A stretch of 64,000 bases of DNA from Piliocolobus tephrosceles. Its lineage: Eukaryota; Chordata; Mammalia; Primates; Cercopithecidae. The notes under the pieces are model-generated. The model was not told the origin of the DNA. It made no database searches and saw nothing but the letters and a program-made list of their open reading frames with translations. The stretch is taken from contig NC_045453.1 of the NCBI RefSeq assembly GCF_002776525.5, positions 34,221,333 to 34,285,332 of the forward strand, in the 5' to 3' direction. Positions 22,637 to 33,815 of this stretch are shown here, piece by piece; position 1 is the stretch's first letter, and each line of letters opens with the position of its first letter. Made by a program: the position numbers and the translations under genes.

Positions 22637-23096
22637 TTTTATTTTTTTAATTATTATTATACTTTAAGTTCTAGGGTACATGTGCATAACGTGCAGGTTT
22701 ATTACATATGTATACTTGTGCCATGTTGGTGTGCTGCACCCATCAACTCGTCAGCACCCATCAATTCATCATTTCTAACTTGTATAACTCCTAATGCAAT
22801 CCCTCCCCCCTCCCCCCTCCCCATGATAGGCCCCGGTGTGTGATGTTCCCCTTCCCGAGTCCAAGTGATCTCATTGTTCAGTACCACCTATGAGTGAGAA
22901 CATGCGGTGTTTGGTTTTCTGTTCTTGCAATAGTTTGCTGAGAATGATGGTTTCCAGCTGCATCCATGTCCCTACAAAGGACACAAACTCATCCTTTTTT
23001 ATGGCTGCATAGTATTCCATGGTGTATATGTGCCACATTTTCTTAATCCAGTCTGTCACTGATGGACATTTGGGTTGATTCTCTCTTGTCTTTGCA
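22637..23096 (-). mobile_element. L1PA 3' end, 5'-truncated, antisense
   Basis: The T-rich start and 'actttaagttctagggtaca' mark the L1 3' end read on the opposite strand. The polypurine tract appears as C-runs (ccctcccccctcccccctcc) at 22801-22820, a potential G4 on the minus strand. The minus-strand frame at 22871-23059 encodes the C-terminal piece of ORF2p (residues such as IKKMWHIYTMEYYAAIKK). It is about 460 bp, with no 5' UTR, ORF1 or reverse transcriptase, so it is immobile. Low divergence marks it as the youngest LINE in the window. Confidence 0.93.
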
Positions 23097-23468
23097 GCCT
23101 GTGATCGTAAGGAGAGAAATTAGCACTGCAGATGAAGGAGGCCGGCTCTTGGCTTTGGGACTATGCAGGGGGCCCCAGTGTCAGCGTGGACCAGGGAAAA
23201 AGTGCCCTTCCTAACGCTTGTGCCCCACTCAGCACTTGCTTAGGAAGGTCTGTGCCAGGGCCAAGGGGCATGGGTATGGCCACTTTTATTCTTTCCTGTA
23301 GAATCCATGTTGACCCTGTGCTTGGCATCCTGCCTGGCAAGCCACAGACGCTCAATGCAGGTTGGCGCGGAAAAGAAAGATGGAAAGAATTGGTACATGA
23401 GAGTCTTCGCTCCTAAGACGCTAATATTCCTGTGTGCTTTTAGGGAAATGCAGTCTTCACGTTTGCTT
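23097..23468. other. No recognisable element
   Basis: Unique-looking sequence lies between the L1PA and the first assembly gap. No gene or repeat is seen. Confidence 0.5.
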
Positions 23469-23572
23469 ATGTTAAGATGAATGGGTCACGTTTGCTTATG
23501 TTAAGATGAATGGGTNNNNNNNNNNATGTTAAGATGAATGGGTCACGTTTGCTTATGTTAAGATGAATGGGT
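23457..23572. other. Assembly gap 1 (10 N) with duplicated flanks
   Basis: Ns occupy 23516-23525. The 47 bases before the gap (23469-23515) equal the 47 bases after it (23526-23572). Within them a 29-base unit (cacgtttgcttatgttaag, then 'atgaatgggt') is tandemly repeated. The likely true sequence is a two-copy 29-mer with the contigs overlapping. The displayed extra copies are then an artefact. Confidence 0.93.
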
Positions 23573-25374
23573 TTATTGATTGCCCCACAGTACATGAAGG
23601 CCCACGTGGTGTTTCCATTCTTCCCTATTAATAAAAGTGGAAAATCTCTATTGATGTGTTGAGAAAGGAACTCAGACATGCAGGAATCTGCCAGGTCCAT
23701 TCAAAGTTTGGAGATGGTACCAAACATGGTGGCTGAATTAGACAACTGCAGTTCAAGTGTCATAAATTAACCTCACACTGGATGGGATGTGAGAGTCATT
23801 TGCTCCCCATAAGAATTCTGAATGTGGAGAACAACAAAGCCAAAGTGACTTTATTATTTGCGTTAAATATTTACACAGAGGGGAGTAAACAGTGTGTGAC
23901 ACCCTGTGACAGAAACGAATCTTTCCCAAAATGACAAGTTAGGAAATGTATCCATCCGGTGGAGAGTAAAGATGCTCGTGCATCTTCTTTGCATATGTGG
24001 TGCAAGCAAAAAGCAAAACTCTAGACAATTCTCTGTCCTTATTAAAATCCAGTTACAGTAATAGCTCAGCCTTAAACTTGAAACATTATGAATGCAATAT
24101 AAATGTTTAAACAGTTTGGTTGCATAATTCTTCAGTTCACATTTCCTACCATTGGTGACCTGGTTCTCAGTTGTAGCTGGCTTTCTGGGATCTATTTGGT
24201 AAAAGAAATTTGAAGACCATGCTACTGAATACATCACATTGTATCCACATTAGTATTATTTTCTTTCTCCCTTAAGGATTAAGCTTCCATTTTGGCAACT
24301 TTGCCAGTTGGGCAGAATTGTAATCAGAGAATTCATTGTATCAAAGAATTAATTCAGTGGATATTTACGTGGTTCCTCCTAGGTGCAGGTCATTTTGCTG
24401 TATTTACTTATAGAGATGAGTCTGCCTGCAGGAGCTGGGGAAGGAAAATTCTGAGCCAACTCTAGCGTCGGGTCGACCTGCGTGTGATGAGAGCAGCAAC
24501 TCACGAGAGGCTTTCTGGTGGTCTCGAGGGGAGCACTATTCATTGGGACTTGCTGTGTCTAACTCACTCTGGGTGGGAACTGCTGGGAGAAAGGAGAGAG
24601 GCTGGAGGGTGGTGCTGGGTAGAGTTTAAACATCTGAGAAAGGAACCATGGACCCTGGAGGTTTGCAGAATACTCAGATTTGAGCAAAGAAACAGCAAGG
24701 TCCACCTATTCAGACGTGAGGCTGTGGATGCCCCAGGCTGCTGGAAGGATTAAAATTACTCAAATCAATGGCTTGTAACCACGCTGGCTTTCCAGCAGTG
24801 CAGCTTCAGTGAAATATGCTCCATTTTGAGACTTTTGAGTATTTTGTTTTCCTGAGCGAGTCTGCAGCGTGTGTGAGATAGTTTCTTGAGTCAGATGCAA
24901 TAACTAAAAATAAATACATATACACGTATACACAACAGACATTTATAAATATATACATTTTCCCCAAAGGTAGTTTTTCTGAAAGCTAGAATAGCTTTTG
25001 GTACCACATCTAATTAGGAGATTGTAGAACAAAGCACAGCCATCTTGATTATAATGACCGTCTTCAGATAATGCGGTGTTAAATTAGCTCACTCAACAGC
25101 TACTTTGTAAGTAGATTTGGTTTATTTTTAGTTCTTATTGGAAGCGGGGAATCCAAATGGAGATGGAGGGTTTTCTGGGAGCACGGGAGATTGCTGGCCA
25201 GCAGCACGTGACTGGGCTGCTCTTCTTAGAAGTTTGTTGTGTTTTGCAGGAGGAAATTTTAAGTAAAACCCACAATACAGGTGGAGTTCACTGTGTCTCA
25301 CGCACCAGCTTTCACTCTAAGAAAAAACAGATGATTTTTCTAGGAAAAAAAAGGTACCTTCTGCAAAATACCTG
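23573..25374. other. Unique-looking AT-rich sequence, no gene seen
   Basis: About 1.8 kb has no named repeat. An AT-rich (TA/CA-type) patch lies at about 24900-24960. Short frames have no signature. Confidence 0.5.
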
Positions 25375-25700
25375 ACCCAGACTCCTCAAACCATCAAGGT
25401 CACCAAAAACAAGGAAAATCTGAGAAACCGTCACAGCCAAGAGATGTTTAAGGATGTGTGAGGACTCAATGTCATGTGGGATCCTGGGACCGGAAAGAGG
25501 CAATAGGGAAAAACTGAGGCCATCTGAATGAACGCTGGACTTCATTAATAACAACGTATTGACGCTCATTCTAACAAATGTTCCGTCCTAAGGTAAGATG
25601 TGAACAGCAGGGGAAGCAGGGCAGGATCTCTCTGTGCTATCTTTGCAACTTTTCTGTAAACGTAAAACTATTCTGAAATCAAAGACTCGCTTTAAAATGT
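25375..25700 (+). mobile_element. L1M 3' UTR remnant
   Basis: The motifs 'tgagaaaccgtcacagcca', 'catgtgggatcctgggacc', 'aacagcaggggaagcaggg', 'tctgtgctatctttgcaact' and 'tttctgtaaacgtaaaacta' with 'ttctgaaatcaaag' are the standard 3' end of an old L1M, lacking a clean poly-A tail. It is non-coding. Confidence 0.82.
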
Positions 25701-28490
25701 ATAAACAAGATAATTTGAAACACCCATGACTCCACCATCAGGAAGACATGACTGTCAGGATGGGGTTGTATCCAGCTGTCTCCGTGCACACTGTTGTGCA
25801 GAGCGAGACCATGCTGGGCATTCAGGTTTACTGCGTGCATTTTCCCTTCATGTTCTGCAAACATGAGCATCCTTCCTGTGTCCCTAAAAACATGGTCAAT
25901 CAGACAGTCAGTGCGTAAATAAATGCCACCTCAGGGAACACTGCCTCCTCGTAAGAGTGGAGGTAAATATGCAAATGATTCTGTGTAACAAGGCACAGAA
26001 GGTCCCAGGCAGTGCGTGTGCCCCACTGAGCTGGGTCTTAATGCTCACAGTGGCGGACAGCAGCCTGGAGAAGTCCCCACCAGGTGAGAAGCCAGTCCTC
26101 GGTGACTGGGGCCACTTCTCATGCCTGTGCACACTCAGCCACACAGGTGCCCCCACCCCCAACCCACTGGCGGGCTGAGGACTGTGCGGTCGGCCCTGAG
26201 CTCGCTAATGACAAGCTGGGGACTGTGGCTGGGTCACCTGTATTGGGGAGGCCCCCTCACTGAGCAGAGCAGGGGGACGGTGGCAGAGGCCACTGTGATG
26301 GGTGACAGACTAGACTGTGGCAGGGTTTGTAATAGAGAACCAAGACAGGGGTGTGTGTTCAGGAGGACCTGGTGGCAGGAGGGGCCATCCAAGTGGCTTC
26401 TAAGCAGCAGTGCTGAAGGCAGGGCTGGCCTCAGGACGGGCAGTGAAGCCCAGGCGCTGCCCACCTGGAATGCCTGCCTCAGTCTGGGTGGCCACCGGGA
26501 TTTGAGCAGTTTCTTCAGCTGCTCTGAAGCAGCACAGAAACCTCTACTGGCAGCTAGGGCTGGACTAAAAGGATGCTAACTTCCTGCCCGCCTGCAGCCC
26601 AGAGGGCAAGGAGGGCTTGGGCTGGGTTGGCAAGTGGCTCAGAAATCAGGGAGCTGGGTTCCGCCCCCTCCCCACTCTGCCTCCACAGCACCAGCTGCTT
26701 TGTTATCATCCTCAGGGCAGGAGCAGCCTCTCTCCCAGGCCTCTCCCAGTGCCATCGTGGCACATGCTCGCAGCATGGAGCTGGACCTGCCTGGGTTCTA
26801 AGCCAGTCTTTGGAGGAGGTGTGGGGTTCACTGCGCCTGGTTGGAGCAGCAAGCCCCACACCCCTGCAGATGGTAGGGTGGGCCCAGGCACAAAGGCCAT
26901 GGCGTCCTGCAGCAGGAGAGCCAGCTGCCTGTCTGTGGTGGGTCCTCTGAGACGGTGGAGGACTTGGGGCATGAATGATGTCACCTTGTCAGTGTCTAAG
27001 CAGAATCCCCAGCTCTCACCATCAGCCAGTGCCCAAACTATGCCTCCTGCCCACAGAGGGACCTGCCCACGGAGGGACTGATCCTGCCACAGGGAACATT
27101 AACACAGGAGAAGTGAGACCTGGACAAGGCCAACCATGATTTGGTGACTCCAGGAGGCAGGTGACTCTGAGCTGTGAGACAGGCATCAGTGCCACTTGCT
27201 TTGTTGGGGGTATCAACAAAGCAAGGAGGGGGAGAAGGAGGCATCCGAGATGGGCCCTAAGGGAAGCTGAGCACATGAATGCTGAGTGGGAGGAGGGTTC
27301 TTCCCAGCCACCCATCAGCATGGCAAGAGGAGGGTACCAGGGTGGGGGACAGGACCATCGTGCCCGGGCCAGAGGTGCACACACAGCCAACCCACACCCC
27401 AGGGCTGAAGGCCAAGCCAGGCAGGAGAGAGGAGTCAGGGACAGGAGTGGCAGTCATGGAAAGGGAAGAAGGGGCTGAAATTCCGAGATTTGGCTGAGGC
27501 TGCACCAGTCAGCGAACAGGCTCTGGGTATCCAATATCACAGTCCAAAGGTCACTTGCCCCACCGAAGTCTCAGGAAAACAGTGGATTTCCTCTGGCAGA
27601 TGCTGGCGGCTGCAAGCTCTCTATGCAGCTGGCATCTCAGGATGTAATGGAGCAGAGCCTCATATTTTAGGGGTAAAAAAGGAGGGAAAGAGAGAAAAGG
27701 GGTGGGGGTATTTTTCCATATGGCGAAGGTTCTCATTAAAATCAATTGTAAACTTAGCTAATGGCTGGGTTCTTGTCATCTGGAGATGGCTGTAAATATC
27801 AGCTGCATCTATATTCAGCGTTTGAAATGTTCCTATTGAAAGTCTATATAACTCTGTGAGTGTTTTCCAGTGCACTGTTATTCATTTAAAGTTGTTTGAA
27901 AATCTGATCAGAAAGAGCTTCAACCCGGAAATTTAGTGGTTTGCAATATGCCAGCATCTATGCTGTCAGCGCTCCCGCTGCGTGGAGCTCAGGAAAGGAC
28001 ACCCAGGAGAATGTGTACTTGGCGTGTGCTATGTGTTTTCGGGGGGCCAGGAACGTGCATTCAGTGGGGTTTCTATTTGCCCAGGAGGATTGTGATGTGA
28101 GGCACGAGGCCTGACTCTGGAGATGTCTGGTGCATGGGAGTTTGTGTGGAAGCTGGAGTTGGCCAGCCCCTGCCTTAGCCTCTGTCAAAAAGTTGGAAGG
28201 GCATATTTGCTATCGGAATGCCCACATGCCTGCTGGGCTGATGGCATTCCATAAAGAAGAGAGATTCGTTCCACATAAAATGCCACCACCGTCTACTGCC
28301 CCAGGAACGGCCCACGGGTGCCAGGGTTGATGACTGACCTCAGGACTAGGTAGCTCCCATTACTGCTTGGTGGCTGAAGACCCGTAGTGGGATTATTTGG
28401 GGGATTACATTGCTGGGGAATTACAGTGCTTGGGGGATTATGGGGTGGGAAGGTGTGCCCTCCATTATTTAGAGGAGGCGGGTCGAAAAT
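25701..28490. other. Mostly unique sequence, no gene seen
   Basis: The first 180 bases (for example 'acacccatgactccaccatc') faintly resemble an antisense LINE remnant. 25.95-27.5 kb is GC-rich, with overlapping frames up to 154 codons on both strands and no domain signatures. 27.70-27.95 kb is an AT-richer block that looks unlike any repeat I know. Confidence 0.45.
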
Positions 28491-28916
28491 TGTATTAGGC
28501 TGTTCTTGCATTGCTATGAAGAAATACCTGAGACTGGGTAATTTATAAAGGAAAAAGGTTTAATTGGCTCATGGTTCCACAGACTTTGCAGGAAGCACGG
28601 TGCCAGCATCTGCTCAGCTTCAAGGGAGGCCTCAGGAAGCTTCCAATCATGGAGGAAGATGAGGGGGTGGGGCAGACATGTCATATGATGAACGCAGGAG
28701 AGAGAGAGAGAGAGAGGGAGAAAGTTGGGGGCTGGTGTCTCACACTTTTCAGTAACCAGATGCCCTGTGAACTCAGAGCAAGAGTCCAGTCATCACCAAG
28801 GGGATGGCCCAGGTCATTCATGACAGATCCAGATACCTCCCCCCAGGCCTCACCTCCAACACTGGGGATTCCATTTAACATGAGATTTGGTGGGGACAAG
28901 TATCCAAACTACATCA
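28491..28916 (-). mobile_element. MST/THE1-type MaLR LTR, antisense
   Basis: It starts 'tgtattaggctgttcttgca', continues 'gagactgggtaatttataaa' and 'ggtttaattggctcatggtt', and ends 'gatttggtggggacaagtat' with 'ccaaactacatca'. These are the reverse-complement boundaries of a MaLR LTR. A (GA)n tract sits inside at about 28698-28716. There is no internal sequence on either side, so it is a solo LTR. Confidence 0.88.
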
Positions 28917-30480
28917 TAAGTGAATGAGGTAGAATATACCTGCAGGGCGGGACCGTGTCATCCATGGAGTAGGCAGGCCTTGCCTTTTGGAATGTGTGCG
29001 CGTCAGAATCACCTGGGGAGCGTCCGTCCCACTCCACACCACCAGAAATCCACATATGGGGGCCAACGGACTGGAAGTCATCTTACCTTTTCTGGATCCC
29101 TTCCTGCCCCTCTAACTATGGCTTGTGCCGGGAAGACCCTGCTCTGCACCTGCTGCCCCACAGACTCTTGTGTGTTTCACCACAGTGCAGAATTCATTTT
29201 AAAAAGTCCTTCCCCTAAAGCAAACTACTGAGGCTAGACGGTAGACTCAGAGATGCCTTCTCTGCAACTACCAAGAAAAGGATCCTCAAAGAAGCTTCTC
29301 TCCGCTTTGACCAGCAGCAGGTACTTCCCAACCCTCACTTAAGTCTATTTATAGCATTTTACAAATATGCTCATGAATCATAAAATACGTGTATGCATTA
29401 AGCGACTTTCTGGCCATTTTCTAGATGGACAAGGAAAGACGAGAGAGAAGATGTTCATGTGTGCCAAATGTCTAGCAGACGTTCAAGAGGGCTCCAGGCT
29501 TCGTAATCGGAAAGAGAGCTAATCCCTTTGCCTAAGATTAAGGCATCCTGGGTGCCTTCCCATATCTTGGTCCTCAGCGTTGATTTCCTGCTCTGAGGGC
29601 ACTGATACACTAAATTGTGAAACTCATTTTTTCATGGGTATACTGTAGAATAAATATCTGGAAAATTCTTACATTCCTGATAAGATCCCTACAGAGAAAG
29701 CATCCCCTCTATCTGCCCCTGAGAACTGTGAAGCTCGCCTGCTGGGATACTGAGATTTCACAGTAGGCTGAGAACACCCTCCATCCGCGTTGATTTATTC
29801 TTGTTTCCTCGCCTGCAAGGACGGTCATCAAGCCCCTGTGTTTACTGGGATGTGGGTGAGCTTGCTGGCTCTTAAGTATGCTGAGTAGTAAACTGGGGAG
29901 AGGCTCCCCGCCTGCAGCCAGGTTCCTGGGCTGCCCGGTGGTTTGGCCTGTGGATCCTGAATGCTCTCTAATCAAGGCTGTGTGGGCAGTCGCCTCACCA
30001 AGGTTAACCACGGCAGTGACTGGAGCGTGTGTGTGAGTGTGACCCTCAAAGAAAAGACCCCAAGAGTCCTTATAGCCAGGCCTGGGGAGTAGATTGTCCC
30101 GCATGGGAACCAGTGAGACCCGATCATTTCAACCAGCCATACCTCCTCCAGGTTGCCCATTTCCACTTCATAATAAGCTTCATCTGGCCCAAGGCCTAGA
30201 ACAAAGGGAGGTTACATGGCTGAGTCTATTAAAACATCTGTCACCAAAGCCCCACTCACATCCTGACCTAGTTCTACAAGTACCAGCTTGTAAAAGACCA
30301 AAAGTAGGTCATCGGAGGGAGATGAATGGGGCGAGGGGAACCATCATGTCATGAGCAGTCACTTAGAAATGTTCCAACGCCGGCATCCGAAGAGTCACAG
30401 ACATGCCGGGCAGAGTTTCCAGGACCCACTGTCTCGTTTCTCAGTGGTGCCTGGGGACCTACAGCAGGTGGCCCTTGGGG
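28917..30480. other. Unique-looking sequence, no gene seen
   Basis: No named repeat is present. A weak antisense MIR-like trace (ttctagatggacaaggaaag) lies near 29420. Frames are short and featureless. Confidence 0.5.
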
Positions 30481-30592
30481 GCGGCCGCTGACGCCGAGCA
30501 CGCACACCCCAGGAGCACGTCCGTTCCTTGCTCGTCGCGGCCGCTGACGCCGAGCACGCACACCCCAGGGGCACATCCGTTCCTTGCTCGTC
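30481..30592 (+). repeat. CpG-rich 56-bp tandem duplication with two NotI-type sites
   Basis: Two adjacent 56-base copies (30481-30536 and 30537-30592) each start GCGGCCGCTGACGCCGAGCA and end 'ccttgctcgtc'. They differ at two positions. The flanking 'ggggaagctcacgcc' starts like a third, broken unit. CpG density is high compared with the surroundings. Open frames cross both copies on each strand, but a 56-base period shifts frame between copies, so a protein repeat is not expected. Confidence 0.93.
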
Positions 30593-31385
30593 GGGGAAGC
30601 TCACGCCTGTGAGCACAGGAAGTGAAAATTCCTGAAAGAGGACCAGCCTCTCAGTCTTCACAGGGACACGGATGGATTTGTGATTGAGCTTGTTCAGTTT
30701 GTTTGTTTGTTTGTTTTGACCAATTACAAATTCAGTCCATCAAATTGTGATTGTTAACAGTAGGATCAGAGCCCCCGTAGAGTTTTGGTTTCTTCCATTT
30801 TCAAAGCACACGTGCCCTCCACTTGCAAAGTGTATGAAGGAGGCTGTGCCCTCAATGAGCAGCGCCTCCCTGGAAACCTCGCGGGATTTTGTCCTACGGG
30901 TAGGGCGTCCACTCCTCCCTTTCCAGGCACACACAGCCAGCAGCCGCCATTGGCCCCTTCCATTTGGCCTGGAGCCCTGTCCTCCTGCAGCTGGTCCCAG
31001 GGTCTGGCCCTTCCTGCCCCAGGGACTTCTTGTTGCTATTGCTCAGGCCATTGCTGGGCGCAGGGTGGAAAGGGAACATCCCGGGTCTCTGCAAGTTGGC
31101 CAGCACGACTGCGGGGGCTAACATCCTTCCAGCACGGACCCTCTGTTGACTTTACACGATGTTGACAAAGGGCCTGGGGCCGTCTGAGAACTTCTGTGCT
31201 GGTTTCACGCCAACCTCACAGCAGCCCCAAAGCCCATGTCTTTGCCGTCCTCTCCAGGCTGCAGGTGGAAACCAAGGCACAGAAGGCACCAGGCCGCCGT
31301 GGTGCACGGCTGTTGAGGAGGAAGCAGGGCCCGGCATTCCGTGCTCCCTGGTGTTCTAGCAACAAAGGCTGCTCTCTGGAGGCCT
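30593..31385. other. GC-rich unique sequence, short (GTTT)n tract
   Basis: A (GTTT)4-5 tract lies at about 30698-30717. The remainder is GC-rich and has overlapping frames of up to 126 codons on both strands. No gene is supported. Confidence 0.5.
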
Positions 31386-31447
31386 TACCCCTGCCACCTT
31401 CCCTCTAAGCAGTCTCACCCCTGCCACCTTCCCTCTAAGCAGTCTCA
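31386..31447 (+). repeat. Two-copy 30-bp tandem duplication
   Basis: The unit 'cccctgccaccttccctcta' plus 'agcagtctca' occurs twice with a 30-base period and is essentially identical between copies, so it is recent or actively homogenised. Confidence 0.88.
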
Positions 31448-31694
31448 CCCCTGAAAATTGACCACTTTTCTTTTCTCTGAAAAACAATTTTAAAAAGCAT
31501 CTGATAGTCACAACCTGTGTCCCAAGGAAGCTGTAACCAGCTGTAGGCGAGAAGCAGCCACACCTTCCCTAGAGTGGAGGCCCCTCTGGCCACCCACTCA
31601 CTGGACACCTGTCCCAGGCACCACGGGCCTGGCCTCCGAGCCCCACAGCCTCTCTCCTTGCTCCCTGTCACTGTTACTGAACCCATCTGGGGTC

Positions 31695-32470
31695 CACTTG
31701 CCCAGCACAATAAAGCCAAGCGTCCACGCCAAAGTTTCGCAGCGGGAGAAAGGAGGGCATTTATTTGCAGGGCGCCAAGCAGACAGAATTGGGCAACACC
31801 CACAGGAGACCTGACCTCCTGGCTGGCTCACAAGTAAGAGATTTTAAAGGCAGGGGCACGCCTCAGGCAGGCAGAAGCCACAGGCAAAATCATAAATCAA
31901 TACATGGCCTAAAAAGGAATCTTGAAGTGAGGGCTGACAGGTCATAGGTAGATCCAGCAATTCTCTGATTTGCAGTTGGTTAAGGATTTGTCTAAAAGCT
32001 TGGGGTCATCAGAAAGGAATGCTAAGGACTGGCTGGTGGGTAGGACTCTCTTCAGGCCCCTCAGAAAGAATGTTGGAACAAAAAACAGTGGTCAGGGTTC
32101 CGGCCTCAGTTCCCCCCCCCCCCCCGCCCCGATGTCTACGTGACAGTGGTTGGCATTTTCCGTCTGGTAGGGGTCCAGGTTTCTGAAAAACAATTCAGGG
32201 ATGTAGGATAAGATGTTATCTTTGGTTTCCATAGGGAACCGAACATCTTGTGGTTCTAACTTCCTCGGGGGGCTATGGTTTTAGGCTATTGTTACCTTCT
32301 CGATTTTATCAAGTTGCTTGTTTATTTCTCAGGGTTCGCTGGGTGCCTGGAATTTCCTTTGAAGGCACTCAAGATTTTCCTTTATTTCCATGCTGGGGGA
32401 CCTAACAGGCCCGTAAGAGGGGTCCCTGCCCTATGTCATCGCTGGCTTGTGAAAGGACCATAGGCAAATA
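31695..32470. mobile_element. Probable LTR-derived block, unclassified
   Basis: An AATAAA lies at about 31709. The sequence continues with motifs such as 'agagattttaaaggcagggg', 'ctgatttgcagttggttaag', 'gttggaacaaaaaacagtgg' and 'tatctttggtttccataggg', which have the feel of an ERV LTR or internal region. I cannot name the family, find clean ends or see a viral frame. Confidence is low. Confidence 0.35.
32111..32132 (+). repeat. Poly-C tract
   Basis: About 14 consecutive Cs are followed by 'gccccg'. It is a typical length-variable homopolymer. Confidence 0.9.
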
Positions 32471-33590
32471 TGCACTGGGGCTGAGGTTTGCTGGTAATAA
32501 GTACATGGACATGACCCTTGGCAATGCAGCTGAATTGAGACCAATAGCTTTATTGTGCCTCTCAAAACACAGATTGAATGTGGGCCTCGGTATTCATTGT
32601 CTCGAGAACAGCTCTGGAATTGTGGGCAGGAGGATTTAGAAGGTCATCACTGTAATGTTTTCTATGAGAGGCACCTGGGCAGCAGCCATGGGGTAGCAGG
32701 AAGGGCCCAGGACCTCCCTGGAGGCTCAGGACACGCCTGCCTGCGCCATTGCCTGGCATTGAGGTGGGGGTGGGGGGCACGGTTGGGCCCCCGCCCTGCA
32801 CCTGAAAACAAGACTCCAGCTCTTCTCAGGCTCCTGCCAAAGTGCCAGGCACAGAGCCTGTCATTCATGATCGTGTAGTGAGTTGGGAGAAAAGAAAACT
32901 GGAATTTTTTTGTTTAATGCAAAACATCCTTGCGTTTACATTTTGGCAAAAAAATGGAAAAGCTTTCACATCTCCGGGTGGCCCAGCACTGGCAGGCCCT
33001 GCTGCTGTCCATCACCGTTTGGGCTCCTGGTTCTGGGGACTCCGCTGTGTGGTCACCCTCGCGATGTGGCCTGGGAACCTGGGGTGAGCATACAGCAGGA
33101 ACCTGCAGGTCCTAGATTGTCACAAAGGAGGCCGCAGTCTCCAAAAGCTGCGTGTATGATAGGGAAGCGCTGCTGGCCGCACCGGCAAAGCCGGTGAGGA
33201 CCCTCCTGGGCTCATTAGCTTAGATCCTGGTTTCCCAGTGGATGGAAAGGGGGACCCTCCCTGTGGCGGCTGCAGAAGGACAGTGGGGGGCTTTCTCTTT
33301 TCCCCTCTGAGCTGCAAAAGCTGCCTGTTGGGAGTCGATTGTCCCTCCCTCCCCTCCTGCCCTCCCAAGTGTCCTTCATAAAGATGTAATTGAGCTGTGG
33401 ATCCCACCAGTCAGAGGAGTCACTCCACACAGAAATCCCAGGCACAAATATCCAGCTCTTCCTGGGATGAGATTCGGGACTCTGGTGTAGTCCACCCCAC
33501 CTGGCCATTGCTTCTCTTTTAGCTACAACTGGGAAGGAAAGCTGTGATGCCCAGTTACAAATGAAGCAAAATAATTACCTCTGACTTTTT
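32471..33590. other. Unique-looking sequence, no gene seen
   Basis: The mixed to GC-rich sequence has overlapping short frames on both strands. No repeat or gene is identified. Confidence 0.5.
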
Positions 33591-33716
33591 TTGTTCTTGT
33601 CGGAAATCCACTCTCCTAGCTTGCTCTCTCTCACTCTGCTCTTGCTCTCTCCGTCTCTCTCGTTCACTCTCTCTGTTTCCTGCGTGGCTTGCCCAGTTCC
33701 CCTGCAGTCTATCCCG
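33591..33716 (+). repeat. CT-rich low-complexity tract
   Basis: Runs of 'ctctctc' and 'cactctgctcttgctctct' extend for about 90 bases before the second gap. It is an irregular polypyrimidine tract. Confidence 0.75.
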
Positions 33717-33815
33717 CCATCCCGGAGTCTATCCCCCCATCCTGGAGTCTATNNNNNNNNNNCCATCCCGGAGTCTATCCCCCCATCCTGGAGTCTATCC
33801 CGCCATCCCTCACCC
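33699..33815. other. Assembly gap 2 (10 N) in an 18-bp minisatellite
   Basis: Ns occupy 33753-33762. The 36 bases before (33717-33752) equal the 36 bases after (33763-33798). The flanks are made of an 18-20 base unit, 'ccatcccggagtctatccc', alternating with 'ccatcctggagtctatccc'. The true copy number is unknown. Either the overlap should have been merged or the array was collapsed. Confidence 0.9.

Noticed and set aside
22871..23059. A 62-residue protein-coding gene on the minus strand
   Set aside because: It is the C-terminal end of L1 ORF2p in a 5'-truncated L1PA copy, not an independent gene.
23467..23700. Minus-strand frame running through gap 1 with unknown residues
   Set aside because: It depends on ten Ns and on duplicated flanks created by assembly. 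It is not evidence for a protein.
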